Assembly (NCBI GenBank): GCA_026770025.1
Contig: JAMXDE010000025.1
Coordinates: 434,001 to 498,000 of the forward strand
Reading direction: 5' to 3'
DNA from: Craspedostauros australis
Lineage: Eukaryota; Bacillariophyta; Bacillariophyceae; Mastogloiales; Achnanthaceae
DNA: 64,000 nucleotides
Shown here: positions 31,531 to 41,700 of the stretch, piece by piece
Position numbering within the stretch: position 1 is the stretch's first letter
How the letters are laid out: each line of letters opens with the position of its first letter
Notes under the pieces: model-generated
The model's input: only the letters and a program-made list of their open reading frames with translations
Database searches by the model: none
What the model was told of the DNA's origin: nothing
Translations under genes and position numbers: made by a program

Positions 31531-34500
31531 ATGCCGAATGTCACAGACGACCAACTCCTTGGTGCTGCCAAGACAGGCAACTTGTCGGTGTTGAAGGAAT
31601 GGAAGAAGCAGAACAAGACGCAGAATGAAGGAGTTGATGTCAACAAGGTTACAGACTGGAGTGGTCGGACTCCCCTTCATTATGCATGCATGTACGGCAA
31701 GCTGGAGTGTGCCAAATACCTCATCGAATCATGTGGGGCGAACATCAACTGCAAGACCAACCATCGTGACACTCCCCTTCATGACGCATGCTACAGCGGC
31801 CAATTGGAGTGTGTGAAGTACCTCATCGAATCATGGGGGGCGAACATCAACTGCAAAGACAACGATGGTTCCACTCCCCTTCATCGGGCATGTCGCAACG
31901 GCAAGCGGGAGTGTGCGAAGTACCTCATCGAATCATGCAGGGCCGACGCCAACTGCAAAGACAATGATGGTTCCACTCCCCTTCATTGGGCATGCCCCAA
32001 CGGCCAGTTGGAGTGTGTGAAGTACCTCATCGAATCATGTGAGGCTAACATCAACTGCAAAACCAAGGATGGTTCCACTCCCCTTCATGTGGCATGCCCC
32101 AACGGCCACCTGGAATGTGTGAAGTACCTCATCCAATCATGTGAGGCAGACATCAACAGGAAAGACAACAATGGAAACACTCCCCTTCATGTGGCATGCC
32201 CCAACGGCCACCTGGAGTGTGTGAAGTACCTCGTCGAATCATGTGAGGCAGACATCGACTGGAAAGACAACAATGGTTGGACTCCCCTTCATCATGCATG
32301 CCGCAACGGCCAGCTGGAGTGTGTGAAGTACCTCATTGAATCATGTGAGGCGGACATCAACAGGAAAGACAACAATGGAAACACTCCCCTTCATCACGCA
32401 TGCCACAACGGCCAGCTGGAGTGTGTGAAGTACCTCGTCGAATCATGTGAGGCAGACATCAACTGGAAAGACAACAATGGAAACACTCCCCTTCATCATG
32501 CATGCCGCAACGGCCAGCTGGAGTGTGTGAAGTACCTCATTGAATCATGTGAGGCGAATATCAACTACGAAGACAACGATGGTTCCACTCCCCTTCATCA
32601 CGCATGCTTCAACGGCCAGCTGGAGTGTGCGAAGTACCTCATTGAATTATGCAGGGCTGACATCAACTGGAAAGACAACGATGGTTCCACTCCCCTTCAT
32701 CGGGCATGTCGCAACGGCAAGCGGGAGTGTGCGAAGTACCTCATCGAATCATGCAGGGCCGACGCCAACTACAAAGACAATGATGGTTACACTCCCCTTC
32801 ATTGGGCATGCCACAACGGCCAGTTGGAGTGTGTGAAGCACCTCATCGAATCATGTGAGGCTAACATCAACTGCAAAACCAAGGATGGTTCCACTCCCCT
32901 TCATGTGGCATGCCCCAACGGCCACCTGGAGTGTGTGAAGTACCTCATCCAATCATGTGAGGCAGACATCAACAGGAAAGACAACAATGGAAACACTCCC
33001 CTTCATGTGGCATGCCCCAACGGCCACCTGGAGTGTGTGAAGTACCTCGTCGAATCATGTGAGGCAGATATCAACTGGAAAGACAACAATGGTTGGACTC
33101 CCCTTCATCATGCATGCCGCAACGGCCAGCTGGAGTGTGTGAAGTACCTCATTGAATCATGTGAGGCAGACATCAACAGGAAAGACAACAATGGAAACAC
33201 TCCCCTTCATCACGCATGCCACAACGGCCAGCTGGAGTGTGTGAAGTACCTCGTCGAATCATGTGAGGCAGACATCAACTGGAAAGACAACAATGGAAAC
33301 ACTCCCCTTCATCATGCATGCCGCAACGGCCAGCTGGAGTGTGCGAAGTACCTCATTGAATTATGCAGGGCTGACATCAACTGGAGAGACAATGATGCTT
33401 CCACTCCCCTTCATTGGGCATGTCGCAACGGCAAGCGGGAGTGTGCGAAGTACCTCATCGAATCATGCAATGCCGACGCCAACTGCAACACCAACGATGG
33501 TTCCACCCCCCTTCATGTGGCATGCCGCTGTGGCCAGCTGGAGTGTGTGAAGTACCTCATCGAATCATGTGCGGCGAACATCAACTGCAAAGACAATGAT
33601 GGTTGGACTCCCCTTCATTGGGCATGCTCCAATGGCCAGCTGGAGTGTGTGAAGTACCTCATCGAATCATGTGCGGCGAACATCAACTGCAAAGACGACG
33701 ATGGTAGAACTCCCCTTTATTGGGCATGCTACAGCGCCCACCCAGAGTGTGTAAATTACCTTATCAAATCATGTGGGGCCGACGCCAACTGCGAAGACAA
33801 TGACGGTGAAACTCCCCTTCATTGGGCATGCCACAACGGCCAGTTGGAGTGTGTGAAGTACCTCATCGAATCAGGCGCGGCGAACATCAACTGCAACACC
33901 ACCGATGGTTCCACTCCCCTTCATTGGGCATGCCGCAATGGCAAGCGGGAGTGTATGGAGTCCCTCATCAGAGGACTTTCGCCTTCAGCTCACCCACAAC
34001 TGCAACAACTGCAGCAACGCTTACAACAAAACGAACAAGCAAATGAACAGCCACAAGAACAGTTGGGACAGCAGTTGAAGCGAAAGAAGCACGAGAATGA
34101 ACACAAACACAATAGCCACAAGAGGACCAACATCAGCATTGGAGAAGACCGACTCAGACCCTTCCAACTCGAGAACAGGGCGGACACCATCTTCTTGTGT
34201 GGACAGGGCGACGAACAGCAATCAATCAAGGCAAACTCTGCAGTCCTCATTGTCACTGTTCCATCCATTCAGACATTGATCAACTCCGGAATCCAACATC
34301 AATGCACTCACGATGGTGCTCAAGATGGAACTGATCCCATCCAAACGACCATCCCTCTTCCCAACCTCCAACCAAAACATGTTCGACACGTCCTCCAATG
34401 CATCTACACAGGTGAGATGTCCTTCGACAACAGCGCTCATGAAGACAACACCAATACCGGTGACGCAAACCAACCAACTCCCACCCTCAATGGACAGGAC

Positions 34501-34986
34501 GATCTGCAACAGCTGATCCTGGTGGCCAACGAGTTCGGCTTCTGGCAACTCAAGCTTGTTCTTGAAGCGGAGTTGGCCCGCAAGCATCTCACAGAGGACA
34601 CCTTGATAGACGCATTGATTTTTGCCGATCAACACAACTGCGTGGTGTTGAAGGATGCAGCAATGAGAATGGCAGGTGAACATGAGAATACACTGTTCAC
34701 TCATCCAGATTTCAAGAAAATGTTTCATCACCCTCACCTAATGGGAGTCATTCATGACCTCTGCCATGGTAGAATGGAGAGTGACGGACTTGATGATGAG
34801 TACAGTGGCATGTCCATGATGGACCTGTACAAGGCTGTGGGTGAAGACGAGGGGATCGCGCAAGTGGATTCATACATGGATTGGGTGACATTGGTGGACT
34901 TCGTGCGCTCCTCTGCACCCTCCATGGTGGCTGACACCGATGGCGCTGTTGAGGAAGAGGAATGGATCACAACAACAGCAGACTGA
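31531..34986 (+). CDS. ANK-BTB protein, unit 4, intact (1151 aa, 23 ankyrin repeats)
   Basis: ATG at 31531 in the shared context (MPNVTDDQLLGAAKTGNLSV). Residues 1-46 form a cap. Twenty-three 34-residue ankyrin repeats run from residue 47 to about 817. A Gln-rich, probably coiled-coil linker (QLQQLQQRLQQ) and a basic patch (KRKKHENEHKHNSHKR), a possible nuclear signal, come next. A BTB/POZ domain starts near 887 (RADTIFLCGQGDE, PNLQPKHVRHVLQCIYTGE, LILVANEFGFWQLKLVLE), with a BACK-like start after about 1010. Each repeat carries three cysteines (AC..G.LEC.KYLIESC). ANK plus BTB is the plan of cullin-3 substrate adaptors. That role here is inference, and the target is unknown. Repeats 3-10 and 11-17 are near copies (816-base shift). 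No intron or break is seen, so it is the only apparently functional ANK-BTB copy in the window. Confidence 0.85.
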   Translation: MPNVTDDQLLGAAKTGNLSVLKEWKKQNKTQNEGVDVNKVTDWSGRTPLHYACMYGKLECAKYLIESCGANINCKTNHRDTPLHDACYSGQLECVKYLIESWGANINCKDNDGSTPLHRACRNGKRECAKYLIESCRADANCKDNDGSTPLHWACPNGQLECVKYLIESCEANINCKTKDGSTPLHVACPNGHLECVKYLIQSCEADINRKDNNGNTPLHVACPNGHLECVKYLVESCEADIDWKDNNGWTPLHHACRNGQLECVKYLIESCEADINRKDNNGNTPLHHACHNGQLECVKYLVESCEADINWKDNNGNTPLHHACRNGQLECVKYLIESCEANINYEDNDGSTPLHHACFNGQLECAKYLIELCRADINWKDNDGSTPLHRACRNGKRECAKYLIESCRADANYKDNDGYTPLHWACHNGQLECVKHLIESCEANINCKTKDGSTPLHVACPNGHLECVKYLIQSCEADINRKDNNGNTPLHVACPNGHLECVKYLVESCEADINWKDNNGWTPLHHACRNGQLECVKYLIESCEADINRKDNNGNTPLHHACHNGQLECVKYLVESCEADINWKDNNGNTPLHHACRNGQLECAKYLIELCRADINWRDNDASTPLHWACRNGKRECAKYLIESCNADANCNTNDGSTPLHVACRCGQLECVKYLIESCAANINCKDNDGWTPLHWACSNGQLECVKYLIESCAANINCKDDDGRTPLYWACYSAHPECVNYLIKSCGADANCEDNDGETPLHWACHNGQLECVKYLIESGAANINCNTTDGSTPLHWACRNGKRECMESLIRGLSPSAHPQLQQLQQRLQQNEQANEQPQEQLGQQLKRKKHENEHKHNSHKRTNISIGEDRLRPFQLENRADTIFLCGQGDEQQSIKANSAVLIVTVPSIQTLINSGIQHQCTHDGAQDGTDPIQTTIPLPNLQPKHVRHVLQCIYTGEMSFDNSAHEDNTNTGDANQPTPTLNGQDDLQQLILVANEFGFWQLKLVLEAELARKHLTEDTLIDALIFADQHNCVVLKDAAMRMAGEHENTLFTHPDFKKMFHHPHLMGVIHDLCHGRMESDGLDDEYSGMSMMDLYKAVGEDEGIAQVDSYMDWVTLVDFVRSSAPSMVADTDGAVEEEEWITTTAD

Positions 34987-35049
34987 GAAGTGAACGAATG
35001 CTAGATTAGAGTTGATGTGTAAAATTAGTGGTCAGAGCAGTATCTATTG

Positions 35050-35535
35050 TGTAAGGAGGCGATCAACGATGCATGCAATGTCACGCCCGGCATGTTTGTG
35101 ACGAGTTATTGTGCACACGATCGCATCGTTTACAGCACAGCCTGGCTGGACTGCAAGGCGCGATCTTCTGCCATCGGAAGGTTCGCGTCGTCCGCCATTG
35201 CATTGCTGATGACCATGACGCTGTCTTGTATGTGATCCTGGTTGGTGTCCAGCACGTTCGTGTGTGGTATCATCGGACAGTGTGGCACAAAGACGGTGGT
35301 CTGGCCACCGCTGTCATCGTCGTCGTCGCCGATCATACGGTTTTCCATGATGTGGAAAGAGTTGTGTGAGAAAGGGATGCGGACTCCACGGACTTCATGC
35401 ATGGATTGTAGTACTCCACGACAACTTGACAGAGCAGGATGGACTGCTACTGTGCCTTGCTGTTGCTGCGACAGTCTGTCGATGATATCGCGCAAGGCGC
35501 ACTCCAGCTACCACATGGCTACCGATGCAGCCAAC
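35050..35535 (-). pseudogene. Gene X, unit 4 (3' half; 5' part replaced by a solo LTR)
   Basis: The minus-strand frame 35495-35130 is open for 121 residues (RDIIDRLSQQQQGTVAVHPA, VLQSMHEVRGVRIPFSHNSF, NVLDTNQDHIQDSVMVISNA) but has no ATG at its beginning. Upstream it meets a TAG near 35510 and then the LTR border at 35535/35536. This is the clearest version of gene X's middle part and shows that the matching frames in units 1 and 2 were once one protein. No known domain. Confidence 0.4.
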
Positions 35536-36179
35536 TGTTGGAAATCCGGGGTTAATGTTAGTAGGAACTAATTGGTTGTTAGATCGTGCTGTTTTAGAAC
35601 TGTGAGCTCATTCTCTTCAGCTCCTTTGCCTTTCATTTCACATATAGCATCTTCTGCAGCAGCATCACATTGTACTGTTGCCTTCATGCATCTTATCTTC
35701 ATGCTTCTGCGCTTGCATACATGAGATCATATCTGCAGGCATCTTTGTCATGCATCTCACCATGCATATCATCATTCTACATTCCCTGTGGTACGATTCC
35801 ACAGTCTTGCGTTTCGCTCTTGATCTCCTGACACCAAACTTTACGATTGGTGTCATGATTGATGTCATGATTGATGCCCTTTCTGAGTTGTTCTAGTCCG
35901 TGGGTGACACGTGCCATGATCTCCAGATGGGGTGATCATCAATGTGTCGGTCATCATCTTCCTTCACATGGTTTAGATGTCGTGGCCTTTTCTTGATTCA
36001 CAGAGGACAGGCTTGTTTTCCTGGTAAGACTGGGGTCATTCACGTGTGGTTTCGTGTCGTGGGTGGAATGGACAATATTCAATGGTGTGACGAATAATAT
36101 CCAAAGGTGTGACAAATAATGTTGAGAGTTGCGGCAATCATGGGTATCTTCGACAGAGTCGTACCCTCGATTCCTGACA
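35536..36179. mobile_element. Solo LTR-like relic (644 bp), related to Copia element A
   Basis: Begins with the same tgttggaaatccgggg and ends with the same gattcctgaca as the LTRs of element A (37890-38666 and 44497-45273), but is shorter and well diverged between them, so it is older. No internal region or second LTR is next to it. Flanking bases (ccaac and gatgt) do not form a target duplication. It lies at the junction of unit 4 and a mariner-like transposase. Confidence 0.65.
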
Positions 36180-37796
36180 GATGTGTTGCGACAGTGCAAT
36201 GGCGCAATCTCGTGGGATAGAATTGCATGGAAACTGGCAGGCAGCGGAAACCCGCAAGTCGTTGGTCCAAAGTGTATTCGCAAATTCGTCATGGGATTGG
36301 AAGGCAGCGAGTACCGTTCTACAACAATGCTCCCTATGATCAATGGCACCACTACAACAAAGCGCGACATCTGGGCTAAGGACTTCTGTGTGTTCTGGGA
36401 ATCAGCTAAGCTGTTTGAGAATACGCAAGTTGTCCTTGTCCACATGGACAAAAAATGGTTCTACTCCATTGTCGCTCGCAAGCATCTCAAACATGTGCCC
36501 CAGATGGGAGTTAAGCCTGTTCACCATGCTGTGCACCACAGTGCCACATTGACAAGACCATGGCAATTGCATCAACAGCATTTGCCCCAACAGACAACCG
36601 CTTTGAGCGAGGAGGAAAGGCGTATCGGGTGAACTTCGAGCGTGTTGGGCGCAAGGCTCCAGCGCAAAAGACTACGTACAAGCGAACTTGGGTCTCGCCA
36701 ACGGAGTACAGGTACATTCATGATAAGAACAAAATCTCTTGCAAGAAGGGTGAACTGTACTTCCAAGCACTGGAGATCACAGGCAGCAAGGAATCAGTTG
36801 GTGCACCTGATAAACCCAAGCCGAAATACAGCCTCAAGAAATTCTTCCGCGAAAAAGAAATCCCCGCACTGGATTCGCTCGCCAGCAAAATCAAGGCCGA
36901 AACGGGCAAGAACATGGTGATTCGGTACCAGATGGATGGCGCGGGGCCACACAGAGACACGGAACGACTCAGATTCATCAACGAGGAGTTCGACAGTCGC
37001 GGATGGCACTTACGACTGCAACCACCAAATTCTCCCATCACGAATGTGAAAGACGATGCGATATTCCCAGCGATGTCGAAGCACGTGTCAGCATACCAAG
37101 GTACGAACCATGGAAGCCACATGCTTACCACTGACGCATTGTGGGATGCTTGCAAAATCTGTTGGGAACAATTTGGGCTGGACAAGGTGGCGCGTGCGTA
37201 TGTTCGCCACCATCAGATCGCCTACGCAATTTGTGCTGCGAAAGGAGGTGACGAATTTGTGACGGAGAACAAGGGACTGAGCATGAACGTGCGGAAACAA
37301 ACGTTCACTGAATTTGACGAGATCGGCAACAAGATCGGCGTTACTGTCTCACATGGACTTCGCGTTGGAGGAGGATGAGGCAACCAACGCAACTACCAAG
37401 AAACCAGCTGCAACAGGCAACAAAGGCAAATCAGCTGGCTTCAAATACGCCAAGCCCAACATCAAAGGTATGTACAATTATGCGCTCAAGGTGATGGCTG
37501 TCAGTGGACTGCAGTGCCTGAAAACGAACCTGCCAACAACCAGCAGCCTCATTCCGTTGCTGGAGAAGCAAATCATTGAGACCATCAAATGTGACAAGGA
37601 GACTGAACAACAGAAGAAAGACAAGGAGAAAAAGAAGACGCCCAGGAAGAGCAAAGCCAAGGTCATTGAGCCTCACAACAACAACAGCAACACCAAGGCA
37701 GCACCCACCATGAACGCATTCGAAGTGGCCTGTCTGGCTGGCAAGGCCGAGCATCACAGCAAAGCAGAGGAGGATACCAACACAGCAGAGATGTAA
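36180..37796 (+). pseudogene. Mariner-like (Tc1/mariner superfamily) transposase, N-terminus lost, two frame shifts
   Basis: Starting right after the solo LTR, the frame gives DVLRQCNGAISWDRIAWKLA, then a WAKDFCVFW helix and VLVHMDKKWFYSIV, where the Asp is the first catalytic residue (xHxDEKWF in plant mariner-like elements). The frame changes near 36545-36560. 36560-37378 then gives IRYQMDGAGPHRDTERLRFI (second Asp) and PPNSPITNVKDDAIFPAMSK (third Asp). A further shift near 37360 leads into a Lys-rich C-terminus (37314-37796). Enzymes of this type cut and paste DNA at TA. No terminal inverted repeat could be placed: the left end is lost under the LTR relic and the right end is not evident. 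Not active. Confidence 0.7.
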
Positions 37797-37889
37797 CTGC
37801 AAATCGTAGTAGTAGTGATGATATGTGTGAGGTACACCTGTGATTCGAATGGTTGTGTGCGCATCGTCTGCTTGATGGCATGGAGGATT

Positions 37890-38666
37890 TGTTGGAAATC
37901 CGGGGTTATAGTAGTAGACTAATCTGTTATCAGTCTGTACCGTTTTAGAACTGTGAGCACAACATGCTCATCTCCTTTTGATTCCAATTCACAACAAGCA
38001 TGATCTGCAGTAGCCACCCGAGGTTACACCCTTTAGCTTGGCTCCTTTCGTCTGCATCTTCATCTTGCTTTCATCGTGGTTCATCGTTTGCTTGGCTGAG
38101 GATTGGAGAGCACCTACATTCGTCAAGTTCATACTCGTAGACCTGTAGGTACCTCTCCTTTGGTCTCCTGTCACCTCACTGGTCCCACTTCATTTCAGTT
38201 CCTCCCTCTGGTCATCTCGATGGTTGCCTTTGGATACTTGGAACTTATTGTCATCTGGATTGTGGTCTTGAGTGAATAGGGATCGCCTCTGTTTCGCTTT
38301 CTCACATTAGGTTCTCAGAGACGCGTCGACTTGTTCAGATATATTGGTTGTCGCGCTCGTTCGATTCACTCAGGGCTGGTGTGTTGCCATCGTCATAGAT
38401 CTCTCGGTTCCCGACCGTTATCGGGACATGGCCGAGTAGGCCACTGGATGAGGGTGCTTGGATGTCGCATAAGACAGGTAAGGCCATTGGGCTGTCCGAG
38501 TGCAACGGATCGATTGCTAGGTTGCGGTTTGTCTGGTAGATGCTATTGGGGGTTGCGGCAATCATGGGTATCTTTTCACTTAATACCATTCTGGTTCCAG
38601 TCAGTCCTTATGGGAGCTGCGGTAGAATAGGGTATCTTTGCAAAGTCGTACCCCCGATTCCTGACA
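37890..38666 (-). repeat. 3' LTR of Copia element A
   Basis: 777 bp, bounded by the element's terminal TG...CA. Nine differences from its partner, five of them at CpG positions. Confidence 0.9.
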
Positions 38667-38760
38667 CCCTTCCATTGTCGCACCACCATACTCACCCACA
38701 CGCAAATCGTCTCTCGTCACACTCCCTTGTCTCGCTCTTGCACTCATCTCTTCTGTCCCA

Positions 38761-41700
38761 TTAATCCATGGTTGATCTCAATTGAATGATGTTCCCATTG
38801 TGTCTATCGTAGATCTCCTTCTTTGTGTTCTTGGTGAAGCCGTCTGCGATGTTGTCCTCTGAGCGCACAAATTGAATTCGTGCCTCTCCGTTGTCTATCA
38901 GCTCCCGAGTGAAATGATGTCGTATATCAATGTGTCTCGTTCGCGCTGATGTCGACGGATTGGAGGCAATGAAGATAGCCCCCACATTGTCCACGTATAC
39001 ATCCACTGGTTTGGTCATCGTCAAGCCGATGTCCTCCATTAGCTGCGTGAGGAAGCGAATCTCTTTTCCTGCTTCTGATAGGGCGACGTATTCCGCCTCT
39101 GTTGAGCTGAGAGTTACACTTCGTTGTGCCTTCGATCTCCATACGATGGGCACCCCTTGCAGTAGGACAAGATGTCCCCCGACACTGATTCGGTTATCCT
39201 TGTCTCCCGCAAACTCACTGTCTGCATAGATCTCGATCTTCCATGCGTCGTTCTCCAATGGGGCTGGTTGCATTCGTAGTCCGTAGTCCTTCGTGTCCGA
39301 TACGAACTTCATTACTCGCAGCATCTCCTTGTATGCTGCAGCTGATGGTCCGTCCAGCACCTTGGTAAGTTCCCGCACCGCATTCGCGATGTCTGATCGC
39401 GAGTGCTTCACCAAGTATAGCAGCATACCTACTCCGCTTCGGTATCTGCTGTGTCGGTCACTGTCCACTTTGGGTAGGTTGCTGTTTCTTTGGATGCCCT
39501 GCCCTGGTGTTCCTGGAGTTCCGTATCGTTGTAGAGTCAGCACGTCATCCTTGAATGTATCGATGATGTTCTTGATGATGTGTGGCTGGTTCACCCAGCA
39601 GTTAGACTGGTCGTTGTTGAAGATGATCTTGCAGCTGAGGTAGTCTTCGAGGTCGTTCTCCACCTTGATTCCGAATTGCTCAGCTTTGATGTCGATGGTC
39701 AGTTGCTTCAACTCCTCCTTTTCTCCGATGCATAGGCAGTCGTCGACGTAGGTGCCTATTAGCAGTAGTCTCCCTTCCTGATTTCGAATCAGAAGGCATG
39801 GATCCACTTTGCTCTGTCGAAATCCCAGCTTAAGTAGAATGTCGACCAGCTTTTTGTTCCATTGTCTGGCGCTCTGCACTAGTCCGTAGATGGTCTTTTT
39901 GAGCAGCAAGCATTCGCCGGCCTCATGCCTCATCCCCTTTGGGCATTGCATGTAGATCTCTTCGTCAAGTTCTCCATGCAAGAATGCTGTCTCGAAGTCG
40001 ATGATCATACTATCCATGTGCAGTAGCATCTTCATAGTGAGCATGATGCGGTAGGTTGCATCATGAATCACTGGTGCGTGGTGTGCTGAGAAGTCCACTC
40101 CTGCGATCTGTGAGTAGCCGCAGGCGACGAGTCTGGCCCGGAAGACTCCGTTCCTCTTCTCCTTGAATACCCATTTGGTCTTTACGCATCGCCGATCTCT
40201 CGGCATTCGGTTCCTCTTGATCTTCTCCCATACTCCTCTTCTGGTCATATCGTTGAACTCCTTATTGATGGCCTCTCTCCACTTCTTCCTCTTCTCGGGA
40301 TCTGCATGGTCCCAGCATTCTTCGAAGGTGGTAGGGTCTAGCATCATAGCTACGCTTGCTTGCTCGGGTCTGACTCGATCATTCGTCACTTGGCTCGCAG
40401 CGATGAAGTCATCCAATCTCATCTTTCCGTGAGTGGTGTCTATCATCATCCCTGCGACGTCTCTGTTGAACATCGACCCGTCTGTATGGAAGCTCGGCCC
40501 CTCTGTCGCCGCTGTTTCGGCTTCCGTCTCTTGGGTAGTCTCTTGCTTCTCCTCGTCAGATTCTGAGGTCTCTCTGGATCCGTAGTCTCTGTCCTCCTTA
40601 GGAACGGGCGAATTGTTATACCCTGCGAGATCTCTGACCATTCTTGGTACGTACGCAACAGGTGTTGCGACTGGAGTCGAGGGCGGTTCTTTCTCTACCG
40701 TTCTTTCCTCACTCCTTCCATCCTCGTCCCTTCCGGATTCATCGCCGACGTCTTCGTCTGGTTCCTGATCCTCCTGGACGGGTAGCAGGTCGTCCTGCTC
40801 TAGCGCAGCATCTTCTGAATCTCCTTGTTCTCTGGCTCTGCTGCGCTTGTCATCGTCATCGGTCTCTATGTCACTCATACTGTCCGATTGACGAAGCCAA
40901 GTCACTTCTCTCTCTGGAGACGAGTCTCTTGATGAGGAGTCGTCGTCGTCTGCGTTCATCACTCTGGATCTGCTGGCATCCTTAATACCTTTGAACTCTC
41001 CATACGACTTATTCAACCATGTTACGTCTCGAGTCATCAGGATTCTCGAGGTAGCAAGGTTCATCATACGGTACACTCCTTTCGCGTGCGACTCTCCGTA
41101 TCCCACGAACATGGCAGGTTTGGAGCGGTCGTCTAGCTTGGTCTTGATAGTCTGTCCACCGATGTGTACCATCCCCATCTCACCGAACACACGCAGGTCA
41201 TTCGCATACTTCGGGATTTTTCCGTTTAACAGTATACACGCTGGCTCCCTTGACTTCGTGCCAATGATGTTCTCCAGCTGCGTTGCCGTGTGAGCAGCCT
41301 CTGCCCACAGCTTCCCTCGCGTTGTTTTTGGTAGATGGGTTTGGTTCAGCATGGCACGTACTTTGCCGTAGAATGTCGCGAATTTCCTTTCGACGCGACC
41401 GTTCTGTTGGGGAGTCGATGCCGCAGTGTACTCGAAGGTTGGGGCGAATCCCTTGTTAAGTAAGAGTTTCTCTGTAGAACGATTCTCTCCTGCGTTGTCA
41501 CATCTGACATTTTGAACCGTTACTCGCTGATTCGCCTGGAGCCATTGGAACAACAAAAGCATCTTCGACCCCACATCGCTTTTCTCTGTGATGAAATAAC
41601 TCCAGCAGTAGTCACTGTAATCGTCGATCACAAGAAGCCAGTATTTGCCCCTTCCCAGGCTGTGTGTCTGAACACTCGATGTATCCATGAACAATCGATC

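Larger units (their letters stand above)
31107..35535 (+). repeat. Tandem repeat unit 4 (partial; ANK-BTB plus part of gene X)
   Basis: Begins at ggatccaa 31107 and stays homologous to the other units through the ANK-BTB gene and the 3' half of gene X, ending where a solo LTR starts at 35536. No Ser/Arg-rich gene or spacer Y follows, so the array is interrupted or ends here. Confidence 0.75.

Noticed and set aside
31640-33960. Satellite-like 102 bp periodicity
   Set aside because: It is the coding period of 34-residue ankyrin repeats, not a satellite.
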